This document shows positions 1-6,180 of a stretch of 11,550 nt of DNA, piece after piece; position 1 is the stretch's first letter, and every line of letters starts with the position of its first letter. The notes beneath the pieces were generated by a model. It had not been told where the DNA came from. It did no database searches and worked only from the letters and a program-made list of their open reading frames with translations. The DNA is from Bacteroides sp. (GTDB lineage: Bacteria; Bacteroidota; Bacteroidia; Bacteroidales; SM23-62). The DNA lies in NCBI GenBank assembly GCA_030592145.1, contig JAUVKJ010000022.1:1-11550 (forward strand), in the 5' to 3' direction. The translations under genes and the position numbers were made by a program.

Positions 1-65
1 AAGTACCGCTTTGTTTTATTTATTGTGGTATTTAAATGATTGGACAGCTTTTTTTCAAATTAAAC

Positions 66-91
66 AATGATATTTTGATATATATATCATT
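66..91. repeat. AT-rich palindrome/inverted repeat near the left edge
   Basis: AATGATAT (66-73) and ATATCATT (84-91) form an 8-bp inverted repeat with a 10-nt loop. Overlapping it, TGATATATATATCA (76-89) is a perfect 14-bp palindrome. The surrounding stretch 1-122 is AT-rich and has no convincing coding frame. It could be an operator, an AT-rich transposon-end hairpin or a chance structure in AT-rich DNA. Its position just outside the tnpB/omega-RNA remnant is the only contextual clue. Confidence 0.35.
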
Positions 92-122
92 AAGTACCAG
101 AAATTGTCTCGAAAAACAATGA

Positions 123-233
123 GATATACGAACCGTCGGGCAGACGGAGATGGCCTGTCGAGCGAACCGCATGAGCGGTCGGCAGCAGGAACCTGCAGGG
201 ACCCGCGAGGGTATGCTGTCCCAGGCTTCGTAG
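123..233 (+). pseudogene. tnpB: C-terminal remnant of an IS200/IS605-family TnpB
   Basis: This frame encodes about 36 residues ending at TAG 231-233. It starts with RTVGQTEMACRA, which resembles the ...VGxTExxACG... tail common at the C-terminus of TnpB/OrfB proteins, and ends in a GRQQEPAGTREG-type low-complexity tail. An in-frame TGA at 120-122 lies immediately upstream. No frame in 1-120 shows the RuvC or zinc-finger part of TnpB, so the gene is decapitated. TnpB is the RNA-guided nuclease encoded by IS200/IS605 and IS1341-type elements, and its 3' end normally overlaps its guide RNA, as appears to be the case here. The call rests on the short tail motif plus the RNA and right-end structure that follows. 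By itself the peptide would be weak evidence. Confidence 0.55.
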
Positions 234-277
234 AAGCCTCAGGAATCCCTTTCTGTTTACGGAAGGGAGGACGTCAA
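126..277 (+). ncRNA. omega-RNA-like scaffold of an IS605-type element
   Basis: The stretch folds into consecutive helices. CCGTC/GACGG pairs 133-137 with 143-147. Positions 155-160 pair with 180-185 (6 bp, one G-U) and enclose ACCGC/GCGGT (166-170 with 175-179). ACCC/GGGT (201-204 with 209-212) closes on a GCGA tetraloop of GNRA type. AGGCTTC/GAAGCCT (223-229 with 233-239) is a perfect 7-bp hairpin. A final hairpin pairs 247-253 with 261-267 (7 bp, one G-U). The end, GAAGCCTCAGGAATCCC followed by GGGAGGACGTCAA, is typical of the 3' end of IS200/IS605 omega-RNAs and right ends, where the guide begins after GTCAA. The RNA overlaps the tnpB 3' end, as in the family. What follows 277 would be its guide. 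No protein partner is present in this window. A fragment of another structured element, such as a group II intron, is less likely because no domain V is visible. Confidence 0.55.
240..277 (+). mobile_element. Right end (subterminal hairpin) of an IS200/IS605-like element
   Basis: The subterminal hairpin at 247-267 is followed by GGACGTCAA. This resembles IS605-family right ends, which carry an imperfect palindrome a few bases before a TCAA-type cleavage site. No matching left end or tnpA transposase is visible within the 100 bases upstream, although the window edge limits the view. I infer a degenerate, immobile relic whose outer boundary is about 277. Confidence 0.45.
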
Positions 278-318
278 GGAATGGTTATTGAAGTATTAAA
301 ATTCTTATTTTGCCTTTC

Positions 319-933
319 ATGAAATATTCATCCGGGATATTATACCTTTTTTTGCCGTGCTTATACCTGATAAGCGGGTCCATTGCATCCGCTCAGGATT
401 CCATTCCGAAAACAGGGGATATTTATATTGCCCGTGCGATTATCCTCGATGGGGATACACTCTGGGTTGCCGATCTGGATGAGGTCTATATCTTTCCGAC
501 AAAGAAGTTTAAAAACCGGAGGGAGAGAAGGCGGTACACACGCCTGATCTATAATGTAAAAAGGGCCTATCCCTGGGCCAGGATGGCTGGGGATAAGTTT
601 GCCGAAGTGGAAGTCCGTATGGCCACACTCGAAACCGAAAATGAGCAAAGGGCATATATTAAGGAGGTTGAAAAGGAACTATTAAGGGATTATAAGGAGG
701 ATCTGAAAAAACTCACCATAACACAGGGGAGGATCCTTATCAAGCTGGTTGACAGGGAAACCGGAGATACTTCCTTTGAACTGGTAAAAGAACTGCGCGG
801 TAAGCTGTCGGCCGCCTTCTGGCAGGCCCTTGCAAGGCTGTTCGGTTCCAACCTGAAATCGGAATACGATGCTGACGGAGAGGACCGCATTATCGAGGAA
901 ATCGTGATCCTGATCGAGAACGGTCAGCTCTGA
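319..933 (+). CDS. Secreted DUF4294 domain protein
   Basis: The product is 204 aa. I chose ATG 319 over an in-frame TTG at 310 because it gives a canonical signal peptide: Met-Lys, a hydrophobic stretch (residues about 6-22) and a likely cleavage after ASA (about residue 25). The mature part matches the DUF4294 pattern. It has GDTLWVADLDEVYIF near residue 45, then a basic KFKNRRERRRYTRL stretch. These are followed by the RAYPWARM segment, a Glu/Lys-rich helical region, TQGRILIKLVDRETG, a tryptophan-containing FWQALARLFG, and LKSEYDADGEDRIIE near the C-terminus. The family is typical of Bacteroidota and has no established biochemical role; export to the periplasm or outer membrane is inferred from the signal peptide. 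The gene starts 41 bases after the IS605-like right end, has no clear Shine-Dalgarno sequence, and converges with the elbB-like gene, leaving a 44-base gap. Confidence 0.88.
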   Translation: MKYSSGILYLFLPCLYLISGSIASAQDSIPKTGDIYIARAIILDGDTLWVADLDEVYIFPTKKFKNRRERRRYTRLIYNVKRAYPWARMAGDKFAEVEVRMATLETENEQRAYIKEVEKELLRDYKEDLKKLTITQGRILIKLVDRETGDTSFELVKELRGKLSAAFWQALARLFGSNLKSEYDADGEDRIIEEIVILIENGQL

Positions 934-977
934 ACCATCCCCCAGGAAATGGATTACATCTCCTGTTAAGGTTCTGA

Positions 978-1625
978 TCAGATCAGTTTCAAAATGGCGC
1001 CAACAACTTTGTCTGCACCTTCCCCAATCTGGTCGATAGTTGCATCAAGCATGTAGCAGGGTGTGGTAACTACCTTGTATTTCCTGTCAACAATAATTTC
1101 TCCGTGTGATGTTTCCGTATGGGTGGACCCCATTTTTTGTATTGCTTCTGCCGTACCGGCATCCTGCCCTATGGTAAGCTCCACGTCCTCCAGTATCCTT
1201 GCCAGGATGACAGGTGATATGCAGAGAGCCCCTATGGGTTTGCCCAGGGATATCATTTCCTTAATGGCGTTTTCTACATCCGGGTTCACCTTGCAATCGA
1301 TACCGTCAAAGGCAAAGGTGGATAGATTCTTGGCAGCGCCGAAACCACCCGGGAATATAAGGGCATCGAATTCCCGGCCGGAGAACTCATTAAGGTTCCT
1401 GATTTTACCCCGGGCAATACGGGCTGATTCGACCAGCACGTTTCGTGATTCGGCCATCTCTTCCCCGGTCAGGTGATTGATCACATGATGCTGGGGAATG
1501 TCGGGCGCAAAGATCTCGTAAACAGCTCCCATCCTGGCGATGGAATATAGGGTGAGGGTGGCTTCGTGAATTTCGGAACCATCATATACACCATTTCCTG
1601 ATAATACCACGGCAATTTTTTGCAT
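978..1625 (-). CDS. elbB: ElbB-type DJ-1/PfpI superfamily protein (glyoxalase-like)
   Basis: The product is 215 aa and is close in pattern to E. coli ElbB along its whole length. It shows VVLSGNGVYDGSEIHEATL (residues about 7-25), APDIPQHHVINHLTGE, ESRNVLVESARIARG and DALIFPGGFGAAKNLS (about 88-102). The nucleophile-elbow segment is GALCISP, with the candidate catalytic Cys135, and VVTTPCYMLD follows near the C-terminus. The DJ-1/PfpI fold forms a cysteine nucleophile at a strand-turn-helix. ElbB has been reported to have weak glyoxalase activity, and its older link to isoprenoid synthesis is uncertain. The position after SG in the first motif is Asn here and Cys in E. coli. ATG at 1625 is preceded by an AT-rich 49-base gap shared with the divergent thpR gene, so the two may be expressed from a common promoter region. 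The protein is probably cytosolic. Confidence 0.92.
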   Translation of the reverse strand: MQKIAVVLSGNGVYDGSEIHEATLTLYSIARMGAVYEIFAPDIPQHHVINHLTGEEMAESRNVLVESARIARGKIRNLNEFSGREFDALIFPGGFGAAKNLSTFAFDGIDCKVNPDVENAIKEMISLGKPIGALCISPVILARILEDVELTIGQDAGTAEAIQKMGSTHTETSHGEIIVDRKYKVVTTPCYMLDATIDQIGEGADKVVGAILKLI

Positions 1626-1674
1626 AACTTACAGGGTTTAATATTTTTTATAAAATTATTCAATTTTTCAGTGT
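1626..1674. promoter_or_regulatory. Short divergent promoter region between elbB and thpR
   Basis: This 49-base AT-rich gap separates two divergent start codons, so both promoters must lie within it or in the adjoining coding ends. I see runs such as TATTTTTTATAAAA but no unambiguous TTTG...TAnnTTTG pair. The assignment therefore rests on gene arrangement alone. Confidence 0.4.
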
Positions 1675-2244
1675 ATGCAAAGAACATTTATAGCCCTGAG
1701 GGCAGAACCCCAAAAAAAAATATCAGATTGCATTCTGCATTTGCAGGATGCTCTGTGTATGGAAAAAATCAAATGGGTCGATCAGGACAAGTTGCATATT
1801 ACCCTGCATTTTCTTGGTGACACAAGCCCGGAACTGGTGAGCGCGACAGGAAAGATCCTGGAGGAGACGGTTCCTGGATTTACTTCTCCTGAGGTTGTAT
1901 TCAGGGGATTGGGACTTTTCCGGAGTATCCGCGATCCCCGGGTACTTTGGATCGGGATGGACCCGGACCGCATATTGCAGGATCTTAAAAGTATGCTGGA
2001 CCGGAAACTGGACGGCGTGGGATTTCCCGCCGGAGAGCGAAAATTCAGTCCACATCTTACTCTGGCCAGGATAAAATATATAAAAGACCGGGACCTGCTC
2101 GAAGGCCTGATAGAGGAATACCGGGATTGTTTTTACCAGAAAAGCCGGATGGAGAAGCTTATTTATTATGAGAGCATTTTAAGGTCTGGGGGACCGGAAT
2201 ACCATCCGCTGAAGATCGTACACTTTAAATATGCTCCTTCTTGA
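1675..2244 (+). CDS. thpR: RNA 2',3'-cyclic phosphodiesterase (2H family)
   Basis: The product is 189 aa, the usual length for ThpR/LigT. It begins MQRTFIAL, the typical first strand, and carries the two HxTx catalytic signatures of the 2H phosphoesterase superfamily: HITL at residues 41-44 (in LHITLHFLG) and HLTL at 127-130 (in FSPHLTLAR). ThpR-type enzymes hydrolyse 2',3'-cyclic phosphate ends of RNA to 2'-phosphates, and some also ligate tRNA half-molecules in vitro. The physiological role is poorly defined. The enzyme is cytosolic. The C-terminal strand reads LIYYESILRSGGPEYHPLKI, as in the family. The gene is divergent from elbB, and its last 20 bases overlap the 3' end of the sugar phosphotransferase gene on the other strand, with no room for a conventional terminator between them. 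Confidence 0.93.
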   Translation: MQRTFIALRAEPQKKISDCILHLQDALCMEKIKWVDQDKLHITLHFLGDTSPELVSATGKILEETVPGFTSPEVVFRGLGLFRSIRDPRVLWIGMDPDRILQDLKSMLDRKLDGVGFPAGERKFSPHLTLARIKYIKDRDLLEGLIEEYRDCFYQKSRMEKLIYYESILRSGGPEYHPLKIVHFKYAPS

Positions 2245-3640
2245 AAATGGTCAGGAGCGTGAAGATCAGGATCTGGAAATCAACGAAGATGGTCATGTTC
2301 TCGATGTACAGCAGATCATATCTCAGCCTTATGATCATCTCATCGACATTAATAGCATAACCATATTTAACCTGTCCCCATGAAGTGATCCCTGGCTTTA
2401 GCCTTTGAAGATGCACATAATGGGGAGCCTTTTTTATGATCTGGTCGATATAGTATTGCCGTTCGGGCCGGGGACCGACCAGCGACATCTCTCCTTTGAT
2501 GACATTGACAAAATTGGGGATCTCGTCAAGTTTCCTCTGCCGCATGAATTTGCCGAAATTAGTCAGCCTGACGTCGTTCTTCCTGCTTAATTCAGGACCG
2601 TTCTTTTCGGCATCGGCTACCATTGACCTGAACTTATAAAGCGTAAATGGCTTTCCGTATTTTCCTATCCTTTCCTGCCTCAGCAGTATGGGTCCCCTGC
2701 TACTCAATTTCACTCCGATCATCAAAAAAATAATAAGCGGAGAAAGCAGTATTAATGACAGGATCGACAAGGCCATATCCAGTGCTCTCTTCAAATTTTC
2801 CTGCCAGACAGGCATTAGGGCATTAGTAATCTGTATCAGGGGCATTCCGAAGATCGTACGGACCTTTACTTTCCCCGTAACGATATCATGTATATCAGGG
2901 CAGGCTTTTATAACGACCTTGCTTCCGCTCAGGGTATTGATGATATTGCTGATGGCCTGGTGCTCAGAGGTATCCAGGGTAATTATTACCTCTTCGATCT
3001 GGTGTTCCTCAACCACCTGTTTCACATCTGAGACGGACCCGAGATGTTTTGTAAGGCCTTCCAGCTGATACTCTCCTTTTGAATTCCCATTGAGAAAACC
3101 CACAATGCGGTTGCCGGGGGAATTGTCCCGTTCCTCGAACTCCTTATAGATCTCCATGGCCCTTCCGTTACTGCCGATCATGAGAGTATTGAACCCGATA
3201 CGGCGGCGGTGGACCTGCTTTGTTATAATGCTTGTGAGGGTAACCCGGGGTATGTAGGTAAGTACAAACTGAAGACCGCATAAAATAAGAAAGGAAGAGT
3301 AATAATCCTTATAGGAAACAATTACATCATCGAGGATCAGGGCAAAGAAAAGAATAACCACGCCGGTCAGGGTAATGAGAATGGTCTGTCCCAGTTCCCT
3401 CAACTTGGATTTACGCATAACATCCTTATAGGCTCCCGAGAGATAATAAAGGCTTAGCCAGAAGACCGGGATGACCATGATCCCGACATAAAACCTTGTG
3501 CCCAGTTCAAGCGGAATTTCGTATCCAAAGACCGCAGGTTCGACCTGTACCTTGCGATAAATATAAAAGATGGCCCAGCTGATTGTTGCAGACAGGAAAT
3601 CGAATAGGACATACAGTATTACCAGTTTCCTTTTATTCAC
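2225..3640 (-). CDS. Polyprenyl-phosphate sugar phosphotransferase (WbaP/WcaJ-like)
   Basis: The product is 471 aa and is an inner-membrane enzyme that would transfer a sugar 1-phosphate from a UDP-sugar to undecaprenyl phosphate, the first step in making exopolysaccharide, capsule or O-antigen. Four N-terminal membrane segments lie at about 7-28, 50-70, 86-104 and 113-130. A Rossmann-like soluble domain follows, with MIGSNGR at 154-160. A fifth, re-entrant-type hydrophobic segment spans about 285-309, and the catalytic bacterial sugar transferase domain completes the chain. That domain shows KFRSM (336-340), the Asp-Glu dyad at 372-373 in LDEIPNF, and GEMSLVGPRPE (383-393). The sugar specificity cannot be read from sequence. 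The start is GTG at 3640, because an in-frame TAA lies three codons upstream and no ATG is near. No glycosyltransferase, Wzx or Wzy gene is adjacent. Its upstream neighbour on the same strand is the Gfo/Idh/MocA gene, 112 bases away. Confidence 0.93.
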   Translation of the reverse strand: MNKRKLVILYVLFDFLSATISWAIFYIYRKVQVEPAVFGYEIPLELGTRFYVGIMVIPVFWLSLYYLSGAYKDVMRKSKLRELGQTILITLTGVVILFFALILDDVIVSYKDYYSSFLILCGLQFVLTYIPRVTLTSIITKQVHRRRIGFNTLMIGSNGRAMEIYKEFEERDNSPGNRIVGFLNGNSKGEYQLEGLTKHLGSVSDVKQVVEEHQIEEVIITLDTSEHQAISNIINTLSGSKVVIKACPDIHDIVTGKVKVRTIFGMPLIQITNALMPVWQENLKRALDMALSILSLILLSPLIIFLMIGVKLSSRGPILLRQERIGKYGKPFTLYKFRSMVADAEKNGPELSRKNDVRLTNFGKFMRQRKLDEIPNFVNVIKGEMSLVGPRPERQYYIDQIIKKAPHYVHLQRLKPGITSWGQVKYGYAINVDEMIIRLRYDLLYIENMTIFVDFQILIFTLLTIFKKEHI

Positions 3641-3679
3641 TGGGAATTAGGAATAGCCAGTTAGTTAACATTAGGGTTT

Positions 3680-3737
3680 AGTGACTCAACGTCTGTCTAT
3701 AAACGGGAGATCTTATAAAAAATTGTGTTGAGCGACT
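3680..3737. repeat. Imperfect inverted repeat upstream of the sugar phosphotransferase gene
   Basis: AGTGACTCAAC (3680-3690) and GTTGAGCGACT (3727-3737) are complementary at 9 of 11 positions, with a 36-base interval. They lie in the 112-base gap between the Gfo/Idh/MocA gene and the phosphotransferase gene, both on the minus strand. The structure could be a regulator site or part of a terminator or leader. The long loop and the two mismatches make a chance origin possible. Confidence 0.25.
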
Positions 3738-3752
3738 TTTAATAACAGGCAA

Positions 3753-4685
3753 TCAAATATGGAGGGCATGAATAGGAAGGTTCTCGATCATTTTCCTTGC
3801 CAGTAAGAAAGATTGTAAATACCTGTCATTGGGGGTAAGATGATAACTTTTATTCAGGATCATCCCGGTGAAGTCCAGTATTTCTTCAACATGCGGATCA
3901 GCGGTCTTCAGCGGAACACTGAAGGATCTGGGTTTTTCTTCTTCTTCGGTTTTGTCCTTAATGACAAGGCGCCGGCTCAGAAAATTCAGAATGGCATGCC
4001 TGTTCTCCTGGTAGATGTAGCAGATTGATTTGTTCTGTTCGGTATAGCCGTTACAGGTAATGTTGGCAATACAGCCGTTATCGAACTCGATCCTTCCGTG
4101 AATCACCCCCGGAAAACCAAAAAGATCGGGTGAGAAAACCGTACTGTATTTCGATACACGGCCGGGATTCAGATGAAATATTGCATCGACACACTGGAAG
4201 ACTGACCGTATGATCAGGTCCGGCAGCTTTTCCTCGGGGGCTTCGGAGGATATCCCGATCTGATAATCTATAAAAGCCGGGGAATGGATAAAAGGTTCAG
4301 CCGCTTTTATAACCGGGTCGAAAAGGAAAGATTCCCTCAGTTGAAAAAGAGTATTTGCTTCTTCTGCCAGTTTAAACAGATATTCAAGTTCCTCATCCTG
4401 CCAGTCCATTGGCTTTTCAAGCAAAATATGCTTGGAATCCTTCAATGCTTCAATGATGTTCCCTGAGTCTATATCTTCGGTTGACTCAACAATGATCGCA
4501 TCACAGTTGGAAAGGAAGGCCTGGAAAGAGGAATACACGGGGACATCAGAATTACCTGAAAAATGCCTGGCACGCACAGGATTCGGATGATAACTACCTG
4601 AATATATACAGGTTGTATTGTTGGTGATAATCTCACTCAATCCTGAACCAGGATCGCTATCACCGATGATGCCGATCTTAAGCAT
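3753..4685 (-). CDS. Gfo/Idh/MocA-family oxidoreductase, divergent
   Basis: The product is 310 aa. An N-terminal Rossmann strand, MLKIGIIGDSDPGSG, is followed by VPVYSSFQAFLSNCDAIIVE, then ALKDSKHILLEKPM with the family's EKP motif at residues 90-92, and an Asp167/His171 pair in CVDAIFHL that fits the DxxxH catalytic region. The C-terminal half is beta-rich, as expected for the substrate and oligomerisation domain. Family members oxidise or reduce sugars, inositols and related compounds with NAD(P). The dinucleotide-binding loop is unusual: GDSDPGSG replaces the common GxGxxG/A spacing, so cofactor use is uncertain. ATG 4685 is divergent from pcm. Same-strand placement ahead of the sugar phosphotransferase gene suggests a sugar-nucleotide or cell-surface glycan role, but this is inference only. 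Confidence 0.8.
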   Translation of the reverse strand: MLKIGIIGDSDPGSGLSEIITNNTTCIYSGSYHPNPVRARHFSGNSDVPVYSSFQAFLSNCDAIIVESTEDIDSGNIIEALKDSKHILLEKPMDWQDEELEYLFKLAEEANTLFQLRESFLFDPVIKAAEPFIHSPAFIDYQIGISSEAPEEKLPDLIIRSVFQCVDAIFHLNPGRVSKYSTVFSPDLFGFPGVIHGRIEFDNGCIANITCNGYTEQNKSICYIYQENRHAILNFLSRRLVIKDKTEEEEKPRSFSVPLKTADPHVEEILDFTGMILNKSYHLTPNDRYLQSFLLARKMIENLPIHALHI

Positions 4686-4799
4686 TGAAGATCATGTGTT
4701 TCTGCAAACATAGAGTTTTTTAAAGATCAGATTCCAAATACTTTTCAACGAATAAGCTTTTTTTGTTAAAAAAATATCAAATTTGCAGATGCAGAAATT
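4686..4799. promoter_or_regulatory. Divergent intergenic region between the oxidoreductase gene and pcm
   Basis: This 114-base AT-rich gap separates divergent starts and must hold promoters for both directions. On the plus strand, a TTTTG at 4761-4765 and CAAATTTG at 4778-4785 resemble Bacteroidota -33 (TTTG) and -7 (TAnnTTTG) elements. The spacing of about 12 bases is shorter than usual and the second box lacks the leading T, so the exact boxes are doubtful. Confidence 0.4.
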
Positions 4800-5447
4800 A
4801 TGATGATCGATACTTTTCAACATAAAGGATTACGTAAAAAACTCGTCGAAACCATCCGCAGTAAAGGTATCCGTGACGAACGGATACTGGATGCGATCGG
4901 GTGCATTCCAAGGCATCTTTTCATGGACAGCAGTTTTATCGGGTTTTCCTATAAGGACCAGGCATTTCCCATTGGAGGCGGGCAAACGATTTCCCAGCCT
5001 TATACAGTGGCGTTTCAGACCGAATTGCTGGAAGTCCGTTCCCGCGACAGGGTCCTGGAGATCGGGACCGGATCGGGCTACCAGACGGCTGTGCTGCTGG
5101 AGCTTGGTGCTTCGGTCTATACAATCGAAAGACAGCGGACACTTTTTCTGAAAGCACAGGAGATATTGAGTGAGCTCGGTTACAAACCACATTTTTTCTT
5201 CGGTGACGGGTACCAGGGAAAACAAAGCTATGGTCCGTTTGACCGGATACTTGTGACAGCAGGGGTGAATGATGTCCCGGAATCCCTGATGCAACAGCTC
5301 AAGGGGGGAGGGATACTTGTGGTTCCGGTTGGAGGGGAACCCGGACAGCAGATGGTACGCATCGTCCGGAAAGGAGAAGATGAATTTGAAAGGACCGAAC
5401 ATGGTTCCTTCGTATTTGTTCCGCTTTTAAAAGGAACACGGGACTAA
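4800..5447 (+). CDS. pcm: Protein-L-isoaspartate O-methyltransferase
   Basis: The product is 215 aa, the normal length. It methylates L-isoaspartyl residues of damaged proteins using S-adenosylmethionine, allowing them to revert to aspartate; it acts in the cytosol. The sequence shows an N-terminal HKGLRKKLVETIRSKGI helix, IPRHLF, and the PCMT signature GGGQTISQP at residues 59-67. SAM motif I, VLEIGTGSGYQTA, lies at 85-97. It is followed by an acidic end of strand two (VYTIE, 107-111), GDG (135-137), FDRILVTAG and the C-terminal GGILVVPVG. The translation could start at ATG 4800 or at the next codon, ATG 4803. It is followed after 13 bases by the MBL hydrolase gene, so the two probably form an operon. 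Pairing with a detoxification-type hydrolase suits a protein-damage and stress role. Confidence 0.96.
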   Translation: MMIDTFQHKGLRKKLVETIRSKGIRDERILDAIGCIPRHLFMDSSFIGFSYKDQAFPIGGGQTISQPYTVAFQTELLEVRSRDRVLEIGTGSGYQTAVLLELGASVYTIERQRTLFLKAQEILSELGYKPHFFFGDGYQGKQSYGPFDRILVTAGVNDVPESLMQQLKGGGILVVPVGGEPGQQMVRIVRKGEDEFERTEHGSFVFVPLLKGTRD

Positions 5448-5460
5448 ACATAAAACTGCC

Positions 5461-6099
5461 ATGATCAACATTGAAACATTTGTATTTAATCCTTTCCAGG
5501 AGAACACCTATATTCTTTTTGACCACACAGGTGAGTGTATCATCGTAGATGCCGGATGCCAGGAACAGGAGGAGAAAGAGCAATTGGTGGACTATATCGA
5601 AGATCATGGATTCAAACCGGTGAAGCTTGTGAATACCCATTGCCATATAGACCATATACTGGGAGTGGCATTTCTTTCGCAAAAGTTCGATCTGCCTTTT
5701 TATGTCCATTCCCTGGAAAAACCCCTCCTGTCTGCAAGCATGAAGCAGGCTGATTTTTTCGGACTTTCCCTGGAGCTTCCCCCTGAACCGGAAGGATTTC
5801 TGAATGACGGAGATGTGCTCAGATTCGGAGAGTCTTCCCTGGAGCTGATCCATATTCCGGGCCACTCACCCGGGGGGATACTGCTTTACAGCCCGGAACG
5901 AAAATTCATTCTTTCAGGGGATGTTCTGTTCAGGGGAAGTATAGGCAGAACGGACCTGCCGGGGGGAGATTACGAGAGCCTGGTAAACGGTATACGGGAG
6001 AAATTGCTCGGGCTGGATCCGGATACGAGGGTTTACCCGGGACATGGACCTCATACCAGCATTGGAACAGAAAAGGAATCAAACCCTTTTCTGAGTTAA
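5461..6099 (+). CDS. MBL-fold metallo-hydrolase, glyoxalase II-like
   Basis: The product is 212 aa and carries a complete binuclear metal site: THCHIDH with His60, His62, Asp64 and His65; His135 in HIPGHSPGG; Asp154 in SGDVLF; and His195 in YPGHGP. The segment GSIGRTDLPGGD between the last two ligands and the final TSIGTEKESNPF are typical of the short, YcbL-like branch of glyoxalase II-like hydrolases, which lacks the long C-terminal substrate domain of classical GloB. The likely reaction is hydrolysis of a thioester, but the substrate is not evident from sequence. Bacteroidota often lack glutathione, so another thiol may be used. No signal peptide is seen, so the protein is cytosolic. It lies 13 bases after pcm and 81 bases before gcvP. 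I see no strong terminator after it. Confidence 0.93.
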   Translation: MINIETFVFNPFQENTYILFDHTGECIIVDAGCQEQEEKEQLVDYIEDHGFKPVKLVNTHCHIDHILGVAFLSQKFDLPFYVHSLEKPLLSASMKQADFFGLSLELPPEPEGFLNDGDVLRFGESSLELIHIPGHSPGGILLYSPERKFILSGDVLFRGSIGRTDLPGGDYESLVNGIREKLLGLDPDTRVYPGHGPHTSIGTEKESNPFLS

Positions 6100-6148
6100 A
6101 AGTATTTTTCAACATAGAGGATTTATTCAGAAATCTGTTCCGGATTTA

Positions 6149-6156
6149 TATTTTTG
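6149..6156 (+). promoter_or_regulatory. Putative -7 box of the gcvP promoter
   Basis: TATTTTTG fits the Bacteroidota -7 consensus TAnnTTTG exactly, and lies 24 bases before the gcvP start codon within an 81-base gap. No clean TTTG is seen about 20 bases further upstream, so only half of the expected promoter is supported. No riboswitch-like structure, for example a tandem glycine aptamer, is apparent, and the gap is too short for one. Confidence 0.35.
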
Positions 6157-6180
6157 TAGATTCTTAAAACAAAAACTTCA

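Noticed and set aside
2..70. A 22-residue open frame ending at TGA 68-70 that could be the C-terminus of an upstream gene
   Set aside because: Too short, AT-rich and lacking any recognisable motif; it cannot be separated from chance in this composition.
126..277. Group II intron fragment
   Set aside because: No domain V hairpin or reverse-transcriptase remnant is visible, and the GAATCCC...GGGAGGACGTCAA end fits IS200/IS605 right ends better.
104..322. A 72-codon plus-strand frame starting at TTG
   Set aside because: It runs through the structured RNA and right-end hairpin in a different frame from the TnpB-like tail and resembles no known protein.
934..977. CAGGA...TCCTG between the convergent DUF4294 and elbB genes as a terminator
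   Set aside because: Only five base pairs around a long loop, with no U-run.
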